A stretch of DNA of 64,000 bases from Sanghuangporus weigelae (taxonomy: Eukaryota > Basidiomycota > Agaricomycetes > Hymenochaetales > Hymenochaetaceae): NCBI GenBank assembly GCA_033182465.1, contig CP137320.1:124001-188000 (forward strand), read 5' to 3'. The notes beneath the pieces are model-generated. The model saw nothing but the letters and a program-made list of their open reading frames with translations. It made no database searches and was not told the DNA's origin. Below, one piece after another: positions 1 through 10,369 of this stretch. Numbering within the stretch: the stretch's first letter is position 1; every line of letters begins with the position of its first letter. Made by a program: the position numbers and the translations under genes.

Positions 1-333
1 ACCACACCTTCCGGGACGTAGGTGACCCTCTCCTCATCGGAAGGAGGTATGCCTAATCATTTGTTTCCAGGGTTGTTCCGGATCCGGCGATATGGTCAAT
101 GACACGCCTGCAGAGGCTGAGCCCGCTTCGGGTTACCCAGAGGGACGCGACACTTGCTCCTCTCCTGGCGTTGATCCTATCCGTACGGTTCATATATGAC
201 TGACGAGGATGCTGTCTGATGACTTTCCGTAGACAACTACATGGATTACGCTTATAATTCGTGCATGGAGGAGTTCACTCCTGGCCAAATCACGCGTCTG
301 ACGGACCAGATTGCTACGTACCGAGGATTGTAA
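1..333 (+). CDS. M43 family secreted metalloprotease, 3' end only (locus A)
   Basis: This is the C-terminal part of a pappalysin-type (M43) zinc metalloprotease whose start lies left of the window. Three exons are visible: 1-17, 71-182 and 233-333, with GT-AG introns of 53 and 50 nt. The first exon encodes the end of the zinc-site segment (HTF, from a family pattern HExxHxxGLYHTF). The next encodes [20 protein letters not shown], and the last [18 protein letters not shown] followed by a stop at 331-333. These are hallmark C-terminal blocks of fungal M43B proteases, with the conserved cysteines present. The gene converges on the SDR gene at 562-1475. The same pair recurs at 17.6-19.9 kb and 36.1-38.4 kb, where the protease copies are broken. 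This copy looks intact in the part seen, but its catalytic helix is outside the window. Confidence 0.85.
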
Positions 334-561
334 ACCGAAATAGTCCCAATTACTGAAAGCTGCTTCCAGTCAATAGCAAATATGGATACCACCGCCTAAC
401 GTCTCACATATACATTTGAAATTGAAATGAAATAAAGTTTCACGATTTCTGATATGGCACAGTCTAGTGAGACTGAACTTCGTGTTCCCATGCACCGAAT
501 TTATCCACTGTGTTCATAACGAAAGCATCCGCAACAATACGAGTTCGTCGCGACCGTCTGC

Positions 562-1475
562 TTATATAAATTTCCCACCACCATCGACCTCGATTCGCTG
601 GCCGGTAATGTACTGGCATCTAGACGGAATTCAGTTCGGTAAGACATTAGCGAAGCATACAAAAAGTAGCTCTTACTTCATACAGAAGAGGTACGCTTCG
701 GCAAGTTCGTCGGGCTGTCCGATATGCTGAACCAGTACCGCATTGGCGTGTTTCTCTAATTCCTCTCTCGTCTCGGCAGGAAGCAGATCCAAAAACTAGA
801 AGTCGGTTAATACTTGTCCAGGAACCTCTTTTCATGGCACTTACCTCAGTCTTGACAAGACCCGGACTTATAACATTGACGCGAATTGGCGCAAGATCCA
901 CCGCCAACCCGCGGGTGAGAGAATCAACCGCACCGGCAATCCCTGAGATCAGAGACCAGCCTTTCATAGGTCTGACGATAGCCTGTCCGATTGTGAGCGT
1001 GATTGAACCGCCCGGACGAATCTTTGCGACTTGAGCAGCAGTGAAAGCACCCCAAAAGCGCACATCGAAGACGTCTGCAAATAGGAATATGGGATGCCGT
1101 GAGTATCTCAGGCCCAAAGTTGTTAAGCTACTGACTTTTATTTGCGTCAAGGTCGACGTCTGGGAATGAAGTCTGTAAAGAATCGCCACTTGTCCACACA
1201 AGGTGGTCAATCTCCCCAACACGTTCCAGCAATGCTTTCACATTCTTCGAGTCTTTCGCATCCACCACATCCCCCGATGCAGTTCCCTCTACGGTCGAGC
1301 CTGTAGCTGTTATATCGTTTTTCAAACGCACGAGAGCTCCCTCGACTTTAGCTTTAGACGAAGAGGCAATGATGACCTTGGAAGCGCGAGAGAGCAGGGA
1401 TGCTTTGGCAACACCATAACCTATCCCAGAAGATCCGCCGACTATGAGCACTGTCTTGCCTGCGAGCGTCGCCAT
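562..1475 (-). CDS. Atypical short-chain dehydrogenase/reductase (SDR-A)
   Basis: This is a Rossmann-fold SDR-like protein of 248 aa in four exons: complement of 1136-1475, 845-1074, 677-795 and 562-619. Introns are 49-61 nt with GT-AG ends, and exon lengths sum to a whole number of codons. The N-terminus carries the cofactor-binding glycine motif GGSSGIGYG, followed by LVWTSG where classical SDRs have NNAG, and RVNVISPG near the C-terminus. The classical catalytic YxxxK is absent: the aligned stretch reads about GWSLISGIAGAVDS. I chose the ATG at 1475 because it gives MATLAGKTVL, the usual SDR start; upstream codons look non-coding. The gene is nearly identical to SDR-C at 36071-36984 and sits in an inverted duplicate of that region. 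Substrate is unknown. NAD(P) binding is inferred from the fold only. Confidence 0.88.
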
Positions 1476-2208
1476 TGCGTACGAGACGATCCAGAAAACG
1501 TCTGAGAATAGCAGCCCAGTCGAATTCAGCCTTGAGTACTTATGGGGTATCCCTGAGATTTGGCTGATCAAGCATTTCTATAGATTTAGTCAGTGCGACA
1601 GCATCCTCGCATCGCAGAAACCACTATAGTTAGTACTTAATAATAGTGGATTACCAGGCGGAGTGAGAAAGCAAAGCACTCTTGGCAGATTGTCTGTCTG
1701 ACCAAAATGGTCACGGTAACACGGTCCGTGACTCTGTGACCAGTTTCGTTCAGCGATCTTGCTCAACTTCTTGAACCCAGACATCGTAGTTTATCCACGC
1801 AACGTCGTCCCATGAAGCAATCAGGACATCTTGGCTACATCCAAACAAACGCAAATGTATCCAAGATTTAGCTTGCGGTTTTCACACATTTCTGCGTATA
1901 CCCTTGCGCGTGCCAGATTCCGAGTCTTTCGCCAGTTTCTCGAGAGGTTACGCGTCACCAGTGTCTAACTTTTACTCATTATGTTCGAATCTTTGGCACG
2001 TGCCTTTTACGATCCAGTCGGTAGAGTAGAAGAGAAGTGAGTAGGCAATGACTAACAGTGCCTATAGATCTTTGTAATACTCACGAGAACCCATTTACAT
2101 AGCTGCTTCGTAATTGATCCGTCATCAGTTTCACTCACAAATCAAATCTCATATTACCTCTTCCCACCTTCCCAGACCTCGTAGTCATCCCTGATACTCT
2201 GGACATCG
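1476..2208. other. Intergenic region between divergent SDR-A and M43-D
   Basis: No gene is supported here. The stretch acts as a shared upstream region for SDR-A (leftwards) and the degraded M43 gene (rightwards). Much of it is recognisably the reverse complement of 35.4-36.07 kb: for example the block ending in GATACTCTGGACATCGATGG just before 2209 recurs inverted at about 35.5 kb. It therefore belongs to the inverted duplication. Confidence 0.6.
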
Positions 2209-3333
2209 ATGGCATTCTGTGCAATGCTTGCAATGTTTGCTATTTTTGCTATGTTTAGCGACTGTTTACTCGATGTTTAACAGTGGTGTGAATTGGTGCG
2301 AGTTCGACAGCTGGCCCATCCCCTACGCCATGTTTCTCGCGATCAAACCACAAATTTTCAGTAGGTTCGACGACGACTCGGTCAAGTCGTCTATTTCCAG
2401 AGACCCGGTTCATCGTGACTTCAGTACGTTACGAATGTTCTCTCCGCCAGAATTCGAGGAAAGCAAGAATCCAGACCTCTGGAGGAGAATCCTGCGATCG
2501 TCTGTCTGACAAGTCTGTTCCAAGGCAGTCTTGGGGACAGTAACATCGATATGATGTAAGTCCACGGTGAAACACACTTGCAGCGTTGCTCTAACCGTGA
2601 CATTTATCAGGGAGTGCGGGACCATTCTTTCAAACGACCAAATCACGGCCACCGAGAGAGATTTCCAGACTAAACTTGTTTCTCGAAAGGACGTCAATTC
2701 ATTCGCTGCTATTTGCAAGACTTCTAATGTCTATTGGAACGTCATCTCTCAAGGCAGTAGTGAAAATGATGGAAATCTTCCGTAGATGATCTTTTCTACC
2801 GCATATTAATTCAAAGTTTATGTGATACTGCATTCATCCAGGCAAGCGAAAGCCAACAGTGCACTCGCTACCCTGAACGATGATTTCGCGGGTTCTGCGT
2901 TTACCTTCGTCGGTCAGTGGTTGCGACTATAAGTACTATACTTTCAGAGATGCATGTCTACGTTTTCAAAGGGTTTCATAAATCTAACAAGATTTACTCA
3001 AGTCAGGATGCTCTGAGCTTGACGATAGAGCTACAACCTCACATAATGAAGCTATTCCAGCGTTTGGCCGTCCAGTCGGACGCAACGCCTGTGATGACCG
3101 CAATTCGACTATTCCTGAAATTGTCAGACATCCCCACCCTATTCGTTCATAATGATCCTTCCTCGATCGCGCTTCATGAAAAGCCTGATCTTTCCATAGA
3201 GGATTGTATGAACTACGCAGATGACAGATGCGTGGTCAATTCGCGAGTATGCGGGACCAGATTTGTGTATACAGAGGAGTCGACTAGAAGCCCAATTTTG
3301 ACGACACCGTATTCTAGGCTTCTATTCATTTGA
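2209..3333 (+). pseudogene. Degenerate M43 metalloprotease copy (M43-D)
   Basis: A possible start at 2209 opens with a short hydrophobic leader (MAFCAMLAMFAIFAMF). Around 2612-2783 the reading ECGTILSNDQITATERDF...SNVYWNVISQG matches the propeptide-to-catalytic junction of fungal M43 proteases. After a GT-AG intron, KANSALATLNDDFAGSAFTF (about 2850-2912) matches the next M43 block. Further on, fragments resembling GRPVGRNAC (about 3070) and NYADDRC (about 3210) match the C-terminal Cys blocks, but in different frames. I could not find an HExxHxxGxxH zinc motif. I read this as a decayed fourth M43 copy. The middle part (2930-3200) is too diverged to assign, so the exact ends are uncertain. Confidence 0.5.
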
Positions 3334-6300
3334 CGAAATAAGAATCTTAACATTTCTACCCCCTATCTTATTTGGTCTCGAGGATTGGTAGAAATCAAAT
3401 TACTAACTACATACGTCAGAGAAACAGTATGCTGGACCTTCTATGCGAGGCTTTCAAGTTACAGTACAGACTATACCCTAGATAAAAGCTGCAGCTGCAA
3501 ATTGGATCTTGATGTTGTACGATGACGTCAATTTCCCTCGTCCATTTCTTCCACCATCATGTAGAACTTTGGGGTAAAGTAGTAGAGGATAATTCATTCG
3601 CTCATTTGTGTACAGTAGCTCTTTGAATTGCGTAATAGAGCAGTGACGTCGACGAAGTCGCAATTTATTCCGATAGTTTATCTTTGTACGCCAGATATAA
3701 AAGACGGATTTTAGGAAGATACGAGAAAATGAAAGTGAGAAGTTGAGCACAATATCGAGACTTTCCCGATTTGGGCTGTACACGCCGGATCAATAATTAA
3801 AATTAATCATCGTCTTTCTTTCTCACTTCTACCATGTTTCTTGTGCGCTCTTGTGATTTCCCGTCCTTGTTTCACACCACACGACATTGCTCTTGAAATT
3901 CATGCGTTTCTGTCAATCGTCGACCTGTGCATGAACTCGTTCTTGTTGGCCGCTGTTGTTGGTTTCTGTCTTGTGTTTGTCCGACTTACCGTGTGATTTG
4001 GTCTTCACTTTCCGTCTACCTTGATAGCTATGCAGATATCTCGGGCGCACGCGGGCTAGTGGTCATCTGCTTAGTTTACAGTGCGGATTCACGTGCACAG
4101 AGGATGGTATCTCTTCGGAACTAGGATGCCTATCTGTTCGAGCGACGAGTATGTCGTATTTCCTCATTAAGCTTTTGCCCATGAAGATTCACCTACTTTC
4201 ACATCCTCCCCGAATCAGGCCGTATCATCCAGATCTCAAGGTTATGGGACTGAAGACCTATTGTAGATGCTTTTCTGGGACGTAGGCCTTAGTCTTTCCC
4301 TGCATTGTCTGCGGTCTGCGTTTCTCCAGCCGGAGTGACACGGAGGTGAAGAGCAAGAGCAAGAAGAGAAGAACAGTAACCAGTGAACTGGTACGTAAAG
4401 TTTGGTGTGCTCTTCTTGCCTTCATTCTAGATTCAAGTGAAAATACAAGTCTAGAATTGTTTGCATCGTTGCAAAATGTCTATTGTCACTCGAATCGGTT
4501 CAGGATCAAGAGACGGTCGTGCCGGAGTTTGGTCGCGCAAATCTCGACGCTGTTTATTCGGCATGCATTCATGGTTCGATCCGGTCTGTCAGGCTCCAGT
4601 AGATGGCTGAAAACTCATTCCGGTCTCATAGATCTCATGTCTGCTAGGGAAGTTGCTACAGCCAGCGACAGGAGGCGCCTTCAGCCGTGTCAGTTCGAGC
4701 CTAGGTATCCGTACCGCAATAACGAGACCATTCTAGACTTGGACTTTTCGGACAGCCCAGAGCTCTTCGCACTCTTCGCCATGTACTACCAGGAAATTTC
4801 GCGCATCATACTATGTCGTCCCTCCTGAATCTCGAGCCTTGCGTGTGAATCGCCCACAGACGAATCTAACCAGACTGTCAAGAGCTTTGATCTCCGAGAT
4901 GTGCGCTGCTGCGGAACCTGACAAGCAAGAAACTGGCTGCTCATCAGCGTAACTCTAGACTCTCCCAGTTGTCCCCTTGCTCGTCCGGCTGTCGCACTGC
5001 GAAAATGTTCTCCTGATCCATCGTTCCTTTGTCTCTACGGAGATACTATACATCTCTCCATCGGATTGTCACGAGTCAACTCCTTTTTCCCTACGCATGT
5101 TTAAGGCGAGGCGTTGGTTCTCTAATTCACTCGATGAAGCTGAGAACTTAGAAGAAGAGAGGTGCCGAGCTGCTCTCGACAGACAGGGGTTAGCGTTTCC
5201 GTCGCAGATCATCCGTAAAACGCTAAAGGGATTCGCAGGGACAATTGCTCGACAAGGGCTATACAACGTATACAGCCCCGTCGGCGGCATCAGCTCTTCT
5301 TTCCCACCAGCCATATCCGAGGTATCCGCCGGTTACCGTCACCGTCAGGACGGCATGTCTGATGGTTAATGACGACGGTGACAAGGACGATCAATGCCGT
5401 ACCTATTCTTCTTTCATTTTTCAGCTCATTTAGCGTACTTGCTTGTTTTGGTGGGGGTGCCGAGCGTCAGAGAGTCTACGACGAGTAACTACGCAACTTG
5501 ACGTTAGCTTGCAATGCCAATCAGGCAGGGCAGACCGGTACCGATCTATCCTCCTGGTGGACCAAACAGCCTGGACTCTAGCAAGACACTTCCAACCCAA
5601 TAACTACACCCGACTTTCTTCTCCCATCTTCATAGTATAGATAGGATAGATCGAAGCTCCATATTCATTACCGAGGGGATCTCGGAGCTCGGGGCACGGA
5701 GCACGGCAGTAACTACACTACAGACGACTTCTCCAACCCACCAACCATGCCGACTCACTCAATCACCGAAAATTAAACCCCCTCCCCCCCCCCCGGTCAA
5801 TGCAGGGCGGGAGAACCTACTCGCTTACCCCGGCTGTTATAAGTTTATTCGGAGATTAGGAACAGGCTAAGTATTAGTACTGCTACTCGACTTCATATCT
5901 GTCTCTAACGTCCCTGAACAACTCTTTTTCTCTCTCTCTCTCATGCTCAAGCATCCTTCTTCTGTCCGCCGTATCAGCGTATGAATTTATTCTTTTGACT
6001 CAAATTGCAGTTCGGCCGGCGGCCGTACTTACGGTAGTATTTAATTCAGAGAAGCTTCTGTACCAATTATACCATACCGTTCTCGCACTCGCGTTGGTGA
6101 GTGCTTCAAGTTACTCATGTCTAAAAGAAAGAACCCATCCATCTTTAGGAGAAAAGAAGAAGGAAAAACACATTTCGCTGATTTCATGCGAGTCTGCGTG
6201 TCCTTACTTCTATATTAAACAATAGGTGCGTATCTACTGTCTGCATTCAAATAATTTCTAAACTGAAGTTTTTTTTTAAGCCTCCAGATGGCTCATGAGT

Positions 6301-8074
6301 ATTCACTTTTATATACATCATGTGAACATGAATAGTACTACTAGTATAGTGGTGTGTAGGATATCCCGAACACACCCGAACACTACATACCCACTAACCA
6401 TCCGAGGTTCCGTTATTACGGACCATTGAAGTTAAAGGCAAGGCAAATCGAGTCGGGTCGGACTCGAATCCGGCTTCGGGTTCGGGTTCGGGTTCGGAGC
6501 AAAGGAGCAATGGAGCGAGCGAATCCAGGGGGGAGCCCATGCATATGTTATGACGCGACGAGGCGAGGCGACGAGACGAGATGGAGACGTGCCCAGTGAC
6601 TCGGAGAAGACACTCTCCTCTACATACAAATTACGATACCATACTGACAATACATAATGTATGTATGTACGTATGTATGTAGCTAATAATTATATGTATG
6701 CATAACATAACCCAACAGCAATATTGATATTGATATTTCTTTCTTTCTTTCTTTCTTTCTTTCTAAATCTCATGCATGCATCAACACCACACACACGCCA
6801 CACCACACATTAATATTGCCGGATAGCATTTGCGGGGCATCGGCGTGAGGAGTACCGTCGGCAGTCGGTATCAATATTATTGTAATGTTCAATATCGCGT
6901 CGCAGCCTCCTCAAGGTCAAGGACTCAAGGAAGGAACATTCAAGAATACACGCAAGTTCAAGAGAAAAGAACGAGACAAATTAAAATTGTAGTCATCCCA
7001 ATATTGATTTCGATTTCCTTTTCTGTTTCTGTTTCTGTTTCTGTTTTTGCGATATCATCCATATTCATTCATTTATCCCATTTATTCGACGGACCAAAAG
7101 TCTAGGCTAGGAGGACTCTACGTAGTCCTCCTATCTGTAAGTATGTGCAAAGGGGGCAACGACAAACGGTAGCCAGCCAGCCAGCCAGCCCAGCCCAGCC
7201 TAGCCCAGGCAGGCAGCCAGCTGGGAAAGGTAGGGTAGGGTAGGAAAGGTGGGGGGTGTAAGGAGGTCGTGTAAGGAAATGTGTGTGTGAAACCGGAAAT
7301 GTGGGGAATGGGGAAGATACCTCTAGATAGAGAGAGAGAAAGAGAAGGCGATGATGTGGAGATGGAGGATATGTAATGCGTGAGCGTGAGCGTGAGTGAG
7401 GAGGAGGAGGTGAAAGTAAAGGCAAAGCACACGTCCATCCAAATCCAAAATCCAAAATCCAAAATCGAAAAAAAAAAAAGTCTCTTGCTTGCTTGGTATA
7501 TATAGAAGAGCCAAATCATATACAAAGACGAAATCAAAAAGAAAATCAAATGCAAAAGGCAAAAGAAAGGAAAAAAAAAAAAAAGTGCGTTGCGTTGCGT
7601 TGCGTGCAAAAAAATGGTGTACAGTTGAATCGGTTGATGAAATGAAAGCTCGTATGCACCGGAGTCGTCAATACTGTGTCAACGTGTCAGCGTGTCCGTC
7701 AGACAATAACAGCCAATGCATGCAGACGGATCAGAAAAAGGGATATGGGGGGGGGGGGGGGGGAAATGCAACAGAGCGAAAGTAGAATTGTGAAGAGCGA
7801 TGCATATGTATATCACCGAAAAAAATGGGGAAGAAAGAAAGAAAGAAAAAATCCAATGCGAACAAGAATCGGGAACGTGAGATGAGATGAGATGCATATT
7901 CGTTGTCGCTCGTAAGTCGTGAGTGTCGATGCGAGGAGACTGCGGATAAGGAGGCCGAAGGACGTGGAAGATAATAGTACAGTACAGCGCGATTCGTCGA
8001 CTTCTTCAATTCTTTCGTTCGTTCGTTTCGTTCTTTCATTCGTTTCGTCTATCCTCGATCTCTATCTCGACAAT
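3334..8074. other. Gene-poor, microsatellite-rich region
   Basis: I see no gene that I can support. Open stretches at 4346-4828 and 4977-5430 lack a credible ATG/splice structure or recognisable motifs. Simple repeats are frequent: poly-C near 5783-5794, CT run near 5929-5942, TTCGGG hexamers at 6475-6497, ATGT repeats at 6658-6682, TTTC repeats at 6736-6764, TTTCTG repeats near 7018-7046, CCAG repeats near 7168-7197, AAATCC repeats near 7440-7466, GCGTT repeats near 7578-7598 and a run of 17 G at 7747-7763. Part of it is downstream of the gene at 8075-10369 (minus strand). Confidence 0.6.
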
Positions 8075-10369
8075 TCACACCAACCCGACCCTCCTCCGCG
8101 CTCTAAACGCGCCGAGCCGGACGCGCAGCTTGAGCGCAGCCCAGCGCGCGCGCAGACTCCACTTGAACGCAAAACACGTCGGGAGGAGGTCGTCGTCCCC
8201 TCCCTCACCTTCTGCGCTTCCTTCCACTTTCTCCTTGTCATTGGCGTTGGACTTGGACTTAGTGTTGCCGACGGCGCTGATGCGCGTGGACAGATGACTC
8301 GAGGACGGTCGCTCGGAGATGAGGTCCTCGTCGCGCGAGTCCGAGTGCGCGCGCTCGCGCTCGCCCCGGAAGCCGTACGCGTAGGTGTACGAAATCCCAC
8401 CGCACGGCTGGGAGGACGAGAGGCCGGAGCGTTTCTCGGACGCGAGCGGTGAAGAGACACGCGCGTACGGATGCGGATGCGAGAAGCTTGAGAATGACGG
8501 ACGGGGGCTCGAGAGGTCGACGTTCGCCCGTCTTTCGTCTTCTTCATCCTCTTCATCCCCGTCGTCATCGTCGTCGACATCCAAATTCGACCCTCCGTAC
8601 CCATACCCGTAGCCATATCCGAATCCATAGCGACTCGACCTGCGCGACGCCAGATCAACAGCAACAGCATCCTCCTCCTCTACCTCCTCCGCTAGAGGCT
8701 CCTGAAGCCGGGAACGCGCATCGTACCCGGAGACCGAGTACTCATCCCCCTCGAACGCGGTCCACTCCGCGCGTCGGCGCGCAAGAGCAGCGTTCAGCGC
8801 ACCCGCACCGCTTCCCATGCCGTGCAAGCCCAATCCTCCGCCGTACCCGAGCCCACTAGCACTACCGCTACTGAGACCCGATCCCGATGATCCGCGTCCG
8901 CCTGAGAACCTCCGCTCGGACTGTCCTGAATGCGTGCGCGCGAGCGCCAGATCAGGATCTGGGTTCAGCAAGAGCGCCGTTCGCAGCGGGGACGCGTCCA
9001 CTTCAGGCGACGGTTCAGGCAAACTCAGCGCGGGCGTATGCGACGTATCGCGCAGTGGCAAACCTATTACAATCGTCCGTAAGTAAAATCCGCAATTAAA
9101 AATAACGCATGAAAAAAGCGAACCTGTATACGCAGGCGAAGGCGAGTTCAAGTTAAGTGGCGAGCTCGAATGCGCCGGCGAGTGCGCAGCCGACTGCAGA
9201 TGGGAGTGGACAGAGAGCGCAGGGCTGCCATGCGACTGCGAGCTCCCGAACCCCGAGAGCGAGTTCATCATAATCGGCGAGTTCACTCTGCGCGGGCTCG
9301 CTCGACCTTGCCCATGCGATAATGAAGCCGAACGCGCAACGCTCCGCGGCGAGTCTGTCATCTTCCTCCGCCTCGCCGTCGCCGTTGCTACCGAACCCGA
9401 GCCCGATGCCGAGCCGGAGAACCGCCGCGCAGTCACAGGCGGAACGTCATCGTCGAGATAGACGTGCGAGTAGTTGTACGGCTGCGCCGGGTCGTCGTCT
9501 GCAAAAGGTGATCGCCGGATCGAGCGCGGACGTCCCGATTGCAAGTGCGGGTTTCTAATGATTGTTGAAGCAGATGCCGGGGAGAGGTAGTTCGTGTATT
9601 TCGATAAATCCCCGCTCGCAGAAGAGTTTCTCCGCGCGTCGTATTCGTATTCCTCGTCCGTGCTGTCTTCTACTTCCTCCTCATCGTGGTCAGCGATGAC
9701 GGGAGACCCGTCCCTACGCAACTCCTTCTCCCTTTCCCTCAGCTGGTCCTCTGCCTCTTCGTCCAGCCTGCATTCATCGTCGTCTCCAGCCCCTAACGGA
9801 TGCGACCGCTCCCAATACGGCCTGAGCACCCTCGACGTCGTCGGCGACGACACATAAGCAAGCGGGTGGCTCGTGCGGGGCGGGGTAGCAGGCGCCCCAC
9901 TCGACGACGCCGAGCTCGTCGAGCTGGTCGCCGTCGACGCGGAAGTATGACTCGTCGTGCTCGCAAAGCTAGGTCCGCGTGCCCTGTTCGCGGGGGCAGT
10001 GCTGCTGCTACTATTGCTGTTATGAAAGAAGCGCCCGCTTGTAGGTGGGGGTGCTGCAGGAGAGGGTGAGCATATGGGCTGTGCATCTCGGCTGGACGAG
10101 CCTGAGCGTGGATCGCGATCCTGGCTGCGACCCCGATTCCGGCTTGGGGACGGGGACGGGGACGTGCCTGCGGAGGCTGCAGCGAGCGTGCCCCGAGTGG
10201 AGGAAGCCAGCGCGTCAATGGAGGGTGCTGACAAAGGAGCTACAGGAGAGGGCGATGGGAGGTAGGTGTACTGAGGAAAGTCGTATGCGAAGGGGATGTC
10301 ATCGTCGATGGAGAGGGAGCGTCGCTTTGTGCTGCTTGGAGAGTGGGAGTAGTGGTTATGTGAGTGCAT
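8075..10369 (-). CDS. Ser-rich, low-complexity protein of unknown function
   Basis: This is a long open frame starting at the ATG at 10369 and ending with TGA at 8075-8077. A 60-nt GT-AG intron at 9064-9123 is likely: it interrupts the polar low-complexity sequence with an uncharacteristic hydrophobic stretch (SLFSCVIFNCGFYL). Because 60 is divisible by three, the frame stays open whether or not it is spliced. The protein is 744 aa spliced, 764 aa unspliced. It is rich in Ser, Pro, Arg and acidic runs, with a GYGYGYGYGG stretch and an Asp/Glu tract near residue 600. It ends in a basic, Trp-containing tail (about FKWSLRARWAALKLRVRLG). No enzyme domain is visible. The high GC of the gene contrasts with its flanks. 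It could be a regulatory or scaffold protein, but nothing in the sequence proves a role. Confidence 0.6.
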   Translation of the reverse strand: MHSHNHYSHSPSSTKRRSLSIDDDIPFAYDFPQYTYLPSPSPVAPLSAPSIDALASSTRGTLAAASAGTSPSPSPSRNRGRSQDRDPRSGSSSRDAQPICSPSPAAPPPTSGRFFHNSNSSSSTAPANRARGPSFASTTSHTSASTATSSTSSASSSGAPATPPRTSHPLAYVSSPTTSRVLRPYWERSHPLGAGDDDECRLDEEAEDQLREREKELRRDGSPVIADHDEEEVEDSTDEEYEYDARRNSSASGDLSKYTNYLSPASASTIIRNPHLQSGRPRSIRRSPFADDDPAQPYNYSHVYLDDDVPPVTARRFSGSASGSGSVATATARRRKMTDSPRSVARSASLSHGQGRASPRRVNSPIMMNSLSGFGSSQSHGSPALSVHSHLQSAAHSPAHSSSPLNLNSPSPAYTGSLFSCVIFNCGFYLRTIVIGLPLRDTSHTPALSLPEPSPEVDASPLRTALLLNPDPDLALARTHSGQSERRFSGGRGSSGSGLSSGSASGLGYGGGLGLHGMGSGAGALNAALARRRAEWTAFEGDEYSVSGYDARSRLQEPLAEEVEEEDAVAVDLASRRSSRYGFGYGYGYGYGGSNLDVDDDDDGDEEDEEDERRANVDLSSPRPSFSSFSHPHPYARVSSPLASEKRSGLSSSQPCGGISYTYAYGFRGERERAHSDSRDEDLISERPSSSHLSTRISAVGNTKSKSNANDKEKVEGSAEGEGGDDDLLPTCFAFKWSLRARWAALKLRVRLGAFRARRRVGLV

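Noticed and set aside
6445-6475. GACTCGAATCC as a tRNA B box
   Set aside because: No cloverleaf can be formed from the flanks.
6475-6497. TTCGGG hexamer array as a telomere-like repeat
   Set aside because: Only about four units, differs from TTAGGG, and lies among many unrelated microsatellites.
8062-8670. Arg/Thr/Ser-rich alternative frame in the Ser-rich gene
   Set aside because: High-GC low-complexity coding DNA gives long shadow frames; no independent evidence.
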